64,000 bases of DNA, from positions 287,001-351,000 of the forward strand of contig CAJNDS010002552.1 of the NCBI GenBank assembly GCA_905221605.1, written 5' to 3'. Below are positions 60,390-64,000 of this stretch, piece by piece. Every line of letters starts with the position of its first letter. The first letter of the stretch is position 1. The DNA is from Symbiodinium natans (lineage: Eukaryota; Sar; Dinophyceae; Suessiales; Symbiodiniaceae). The translations under genes were made by a program, and so were the position numbers. A model generated the notes under the pieces. The model saw only the letters and a list, made by a program, of their open reading frames with translations, had not been told where the DNA came from and searched no databases.

Positions 60390-60495
60390 TCCCTGGGGGC
60401 TCATGATCATCCATGATCAGCTCGCTTGCCATATCGTTTTTGAATATCCGTTCGCGGGGAGGCCAGCTGTGCAGACCCGAGAGGACGGCAGATAA
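60390..60495 (+). CDS. Tentative terminal exon, unknown protein
   Basis: GLMIIHDQLACHIVFEYPFA then GRPAVQTREDGR to TAA. Upstream (60222-60345) lies sequence with GGGGTGCCC and GGGCATGCCCCC arms resembling a family A introner, which would be the intron. Confidence 0.48.
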
Positions 60496-60597
60496 AGTGG
60501 CGCGAGTTCCCGAGACCCCAAGACCCTAAAACCTAACCCCTAAACCTCTTAAAGCCTGAACCCTACAGCTTAAAAGGTCTTCCCAAGCCTCATCCAA

Positions 60598-60845
60598 GTG
60601 AATTGCGTCGAATCATAGCACATCCGAAAGCCCCAGCATCCTACGCCTTGACGTCCTGAACCCTAAACCCTAAACCCTGATTCAAGGATCCTTAATTTTC
60701 CGAGCACGGGCATCGAACGCCCAAGCCATCAACTCCTATGAGCGTGAGCCTTAAGCCCTTGACATTTGAACTTTTGCCGAGCTCTTTCGACTTATTTTGA
60801 GCATTCAGGTTCCGTGCTTCTGCGAGGTTGACTTAAGGGCTTTTA
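60598..60845 (+). CDS. Three tentative exons, unknown proteins
   Basis: 60598-60657 (ELRRIIAHPKAPASYALTS, stop), 60698-60801 (FSEHGHRTPKPSTPMSVSLK then PLTFELLPSSFDLF, stop) and 60809-60845 after ATTCAG|G (VPCFCEVDLRAF). The middle one is the most protein-like. Confidence 0.4.
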
Positions 60846-60938
60846 CGGGGGGGAGTGGGGGTGGGGGTGTTCAGGGGTGGCATTCAGGGTTTAGGATTCA
60901 GGGCTTAGGGTTTAGGATTAAGTTACCCTAAACCTCAA

Positions 60939-61047
60939 ACTCTCATCTCGAAGCTTCCCTGAGTAAGGAACTGGCAGAGTCCCCAGTATAAGCCCCCACA
61001 GAGGCTTCGCAGCCAAAGGCCTACTTTCCACACCCCAACAAAACGGA
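60939..61047 (+). CDS. Tentative coding island, unknown protein
   Basis: NSHLEASLSKELAESPV then TAA, and in the same frame APTEASQPKAYFPHPNKTEL. Either two exons or one with a disabling stop. Confidence 0.38.
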
Positions 61048-61274
61048 GCTAGGGGTTTAGGGTTTAGGGATGTTTAGGGTTTAGGACTTAGGGTTTAGGG
61101 TTTCGGGTTTAGAGTTGTTTGTGTTTCCCTGAGGAGGGCCTGAAACTCACAACCCCCCCGCCCCACCCCGGTGCTTGCTTGATAGGCCCCTAGTTGTTCC
61201 TAATAGCCTCCCCGGAACCCTTAACCCTAAAGGCCCAAACTTTAAACCCCAAAGGCCCTAAACCCTAATTAAAG

Positions 61275-61350
61275 TCCGCAAAGCCTTCACCCGAAACCTA
61301 GTCGCCGCCACGCTCCTGGTCCCAACCTTGAAGTCAGTTTCGGACCTGTA
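61275..61350 (+). CDS. Tentative terminal exon, unknown protein
   Basis: VRKAFTRNLVAATLLVPTLK then SVSDL to TAG, helical. Family unknown. Confidence 0.42.
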
Positions 61351-61807
61351 GGTCTGGTTAGGGATTTAGGCTTAACCTCTAAAACCCTCAACCCCTAAAG
61401 CCCGAAACCCTTAAAAACCCTCAACCCCTACACCCTGAACCCTAAACCCTTCCACTACTAGCATCCTGAACCCGTAAACCCAAAACATCCTAAAACCCTA
61501 GCCCTAAACCCTAAACCCTAACATCCCAAACCCCTAGCCCTAAACCCTAAACCTCCAACCCTAAACCCTAAACCCTAAACCCCAAACATCCTGAACCCCT
61601 AGCCATAACGAAACCCTAAACTCCTAGCCCTAAACCCTAAACCCCAAACAGCCTGAACCCCTAGGCCCCGAAGCCGCTAAGCGCCTAACCCCCTAAGCTC
61701 CTAGGCACCCAACCCTGAACCTAGCCCTAAACCCTCAACCTTAAGCCCTAAACCCTAAACCCTAAACCCTAAACCCTAAACCTCTAGGGAAACCCTAAGC
61801 ACCTAAG

Positions 61808-61888
61808 CCTTCTGGATGCCCGGGCTTTGGCGCGTCGCCGGCGGCGAAACGACTGGCGGGCTGCTGGTGCGAGCGGAAGCAGGCTTCG
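61808..61888 (+). CDS. Tentative exon, VGG-GGxxVR type repeat
   Basis: AFWMPGLWRVAGGETTGGLL then VRAEAG. The pattern W-x-V-x-GG ... GG-x-x-VR resembles a short repeat I recall from many dinoflagellate proteins; this is memory, not a search. An alternative arginine-rich frame is open. Confidence 0.48.
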
Positions 61889-62715
61889 GGTTCAGGGTTG
61901 AGGGTTGAGGGTTGAGGGTTTAGGGTTTAGGGTTTAGGGTTTAGGGTTTAGGGTTTAGGGTTCAGGGTTCAGGGTTTAGGATTCAGGGTTTAGGGTTCAG
62001 GGTTTAGGGTTCAGGGTTCAGGGTTGAGGGTTGAGGGGTGAGGGGTGAGGGTTGAGGTGAGGAGGGTTTAGGAAGTCTGGGGCTCAGGGCTCATGGAGTT
62101 GGGGAGTTTAGGGTTCAGGGCTTGGGGTTTGGGATTTTTAGCTTCGGGACTTGGGCAGTTTAAGTTTCAGGGCTCTAGGGTTTTGGGTTCAGGGCTCAGG
62201 GTTGAGTGTCAGGGAGTGTAGGGTTTGGGGCTAAGGGTCTGGAGTTTGGGGTTCAAGGTTCTGGGTTTGTTTGTAATAGGGTGTGGGGAGTCCAGTGCTC
62301 AGGGCTGTAGATTTGGGGACTGGGTTTGGGTTAGGGAGCTTAAGGCTTAGGGCTCAGGGTTTAGGGTACTGTGCAGTTGGGGGTGGGGTGGTGGGGGGGG
62401 GTGGGTGGGGGAGGCGGTTAGATTCTTTATGAATTTGGGAAAAAGTTTGTTTTTTGTGTTTTTCATCTTCTGCGTGACGGCATGGGGGTTGTCGAGTTAA
62501 ACTTATGGCTTATGGAAATCGCATAAATACTGGGCTATTCTGCTCGGCCGCTCTCTTGCACAAGAGAGTATCCACAAAGCTTCCCTCAGAGAATCCCGAA
62601 ACAAAAACACACTTCACATTTTTGGAGCGCCGACACCCAAGCTTCGACTGGAACCTCCCGGCCTCAACTTCTGACAGGACTCAGCAGCGCCGAGAAGCAG
62701 GCCAGAAATATAAAG

Positions 62716-62935
62716 GGCATTCAGCGAGTTTCACAGCCAACTGTTATTGAAATCCCTGCGGGGACACGTAACGTACACAGAACGGGATAGGGAACCCGAA
62801 GCCTGCGAATTGGTGCCTACAAGCCAAGGCACAGGACCCAAGCCCCCAACCCTCCGCACTCAGCCCTCGATGCCATTGCAGACGCCTCTTCTTTCTACCG
62901 ACGTAGCTGCAGAAGATTTGGCACCCCTGCTGTAA
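62716..62935 (+). CDS. Tentative terminal exon of ~72 codons
   Basis: RAFSEFHSQLLLKSLRGHVT then YTERDREPEACELVPTSQ and QTPLLSTDVAAEDLAPLL to TAA 62933. The upstream 62505-62750 is open in an overlapping frame (ENPETKTHFTFLERRHPSFD), so a frame change or separate exon is possible. 430 bp without telomere repeats. Confidence 0.52.
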
Positions 62936-62981
62936 GTCTTGAGTTGTTGTTGGGCCTTTTGCGGATTTGTTGGGGCAGTTT

Positions 62982-63041
62982 CTTAGTAGCTGAGGAGGTA
63001 ACCTTTACCCTTTTGGCCCAGACTACTCAGCAACTAGGGAG
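62982..63041. mobile_element. Short family B element
   Basis: CTTAGTAGCTGAGGAGGTAA and CTACTCAGCAACTAGGGAG are inverted repeats. About 60 bp, with the centre of the family deleted. Confidence 0.75.
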
Positions 63042-63103
63042 AATTTGGCGTTTAGGGTTTAGGTTCGTGTCGGCTTCCATGCTCCCGTGCACGTTTTGTC
63101 CAG

Positions 63104-63160
63104 GAGCGTCTGGCGACAAACTCACTGATCCAGGACAAGCGCGTATGCGGCCACATCTGA
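63104..63160 (+). CDS. Tentative terminal exon
   Basis: TTGTCCAG|G opens ERLATNSLIQDKRVCGHI to TGA 63158. Clean acceptor. Family unknown. Confidence 0.42.
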   Translation, partial: ERLATNSLIQDKRVCGHI

Positions 63161-63532
63161 CCCTGAAGCCCTAAAGCCCAAAACCCCCTAATTAGCCTAC
63201 GCCCGAATTCCCAAACCCTCCATTCCCCAACTCCTCAACTCTAAAGCCCTGCCCTGGGTGCCCTTCCCTAAAGTCCGAAGACCCTCAACCCCCAAACCTA
63301 AAAACCCCTAAACCCTAAACCTCTACATCCCTAAACCCCTAAACCCTAAACCCCTACACCCAAACCCTAAACCCTAAAAACCCTAACCCTAAACGCCCTA
63401 AACCCCTAAACCACTAAACCCCCAAACGCCTAAAAAACCTAAACCCCTAAACACCTTACTAAACCCCTAAACCTAAACCACTAACCTCAAACCCTAAACC
63501 CTAAACCCAAAGCCCTAAACCGCGTAGTTCAG

Positions 63533-63628
63533 GAGATCAGCCGCCAGGGCCTTCGCTTGCAGTATGCGCTGGTGGAGGGGACCGGACCTGCATCCGGTTG
63601 GGCCCCTCGCCAGCTTGGAGTCACCGCG
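63533..63628 (+). CDS. Probable internal exon with canonical edges
   Basis: GTAGTTCAG|G and ACCGCG|GTAAGC bound 32 codons: EISRQGLRLQYALVEGTGPA then SGWAPRQLGVTA. The donor GTAAGC is the best consensus in the window. It may join the following long exon. Family unknown. Confidence 0.6.
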
Positions 63629-63673
63629 GTAAGCCTAGTTTTTAGGGTTTGCGGTGTAGGGTTTAGGGTCTAG

Positions 63674-64000
63674 GGCCAGCATCACGGGGCTACCTCTTGG
63701 GAGGAGAGGTACGACTAATTATGCACGGACGGTGCCGGCAGATCCCCGAGATCCTCGAACCATAGGGCCTCCATGCCATGGGAACCATGTGCCAGCTGCG
63801 ATGGCTGGGGGATCGCTGTCGGGTCGGAATCAATCGGGAGAATGGGTGACATGCTCCAAGTGCGCCCTGAGACCATCCTACACTCCAGCATTTGGAGCGA
63901 CAGGATCCTTTCGGTCAGCCGGTCCGATTCCCGAGGATGCGCCGAAGGTGATCAAGGACTTAGGGCCTCACAACATCACGGAGACAGAGGCCAGGGAGCA
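63674..64000 (+). CDS. Long open exon with a CxxC motif, runs off the edge
   Basis: After a telomere-like GGTCTAG|GG the frame stays open for at least 108 codons: ASITGLPLGRRGTTNYARTV, then PPCHGNHVPAAMAGG, SGEWVTCSKCALRPSYTPAF and PIPEDAPKVIKDLGPHNITE. WVTCSKCALR is a zinc-knuckle-like CxxC pair of a kind I associate with dinoflagellate retroelement polyproteins; the second half of a zinc site is not obvious. No telomere repeats for over 300 bp. Partial at the 3' end. Confidence 0.62.

Larger units (their letters stand above)
1..64000. repeat. Interstitial telomere-type heptamers dispersed throughout
   Basis: TTTAGGG and CCCTAAA units, perfect and degenerate (TTCAGGG, TTTCGGG, TTGAGGG, TTTGGGG variants), occur at short intervals over the whole window in both orientations. 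Tracts run from one unit to about 200 bp. This is the plant-type telomere motif, which is also known for dinoflagellates. Both orientations and interleaved unique islands show that this is not a chromosome end. Where genes could be reconstructed, tracts lie in introns. Each heptamer tract has a stop in every frame within seven codons, so translations of neighbouring islands end in residues such as GFRV or LNPKP. Confidence 0.95.

Noticed and set aside
1-64000. True telomere or chromosome end
   Set aside because: Arrays are short, occur in both orientations, and alternate with gene sequence all along the window.

Overview
The window looks like nuclear DNA of a dinoflagellate, most like the symbiodiniacean/suessialean type. 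This is inference from four things seen together: plant-type telomere heptamers (TTTAGGG/CCCTAAA) scattered through the whole window in both orientations; genes cut into 40-250 bp exons; introns that start with GT, GC or GA and end in AG, often followed by G; and several families of ~100 bp terminal-inverted-repeat elements that sit exactly in introns (introner-like). No rRNA, tRNA or CRISPR was found. Seven-base telomere repeats place a stop in all six frames within three units, so most open frames here end in a repeat and very few genes are visible as one long ORF.

Best supported genes, all + strand: a Golgi-type Sulfotransfer_2 carbohydrate sulfotransferase (38.0-39.7 kb); a failed-axon-connections/metaxin-like GST-fold protein whose seven exons join in frame (41.36-43.31 kb); one exon of a C5-cytosine DNA methyltransferase (45.1-45.3 kb); the C-terminal part of a DUF445-like membrane protein (46.1-46.96 kb); an intronless LRR-like protein (50.85-51.70 kb); a protein ending in a ubiquitin-interacting motif (58.5-59.15 kb); and a CxxC-bearing reading frame running off the right edge (63.67-64.0 kb). 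A two-part unknown coding block with a frameshifting tandem duplication lies at 10.6-11.95 kb. One probable minus-strand exon with a frameshift lies tail-to-tail with the sulfotransferase (39.8-40.2 kb).

Between these, the sequence alternates every 100-300 bp between telomere-like tracts and non-repetitive islands. Many islands have one frame with exon-like composition, an AG|G left edge or a GT right edge. A 25-codon open frame is common by chance, so these are listed as tentative exons with modest confidence, and strand and frame may be wrong for some.

Repeats: a ~180/364 bp higher-order tandem array (1.2-2.25 kb), a CT microsatellite (5.5 kb), a 21-bp minisatellite with internal inversions (30 kb), a ~57 bp minisatellite (47.9 kb), a homogenised TTCAGGG variant array (58.7 kb), repeated poly-T/poly-G blocks, and about twenty inverted-repeat elements in several families.

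The most interesting signal is that telomere-type repeats and small inverted-repeat elements both appear to have entered exons and become introns. Several are flanked by direct duplications of the host sequence: an 11-bp exact duplication around a 39-bp telomeric insert inside the GST-fold gene, a 10-bp one at 29.5 kb, an 11-bp one around an inverted-repeat element at 15.5 kb, and a 14-bp one (one mismatch) at 56.0 kb. The TTTAGGG strand itself contains a GT donor and a TTTAG|G acceptor, so it could splice itself out. That would explain how a genome can tolerate telomere repeats inside genes.
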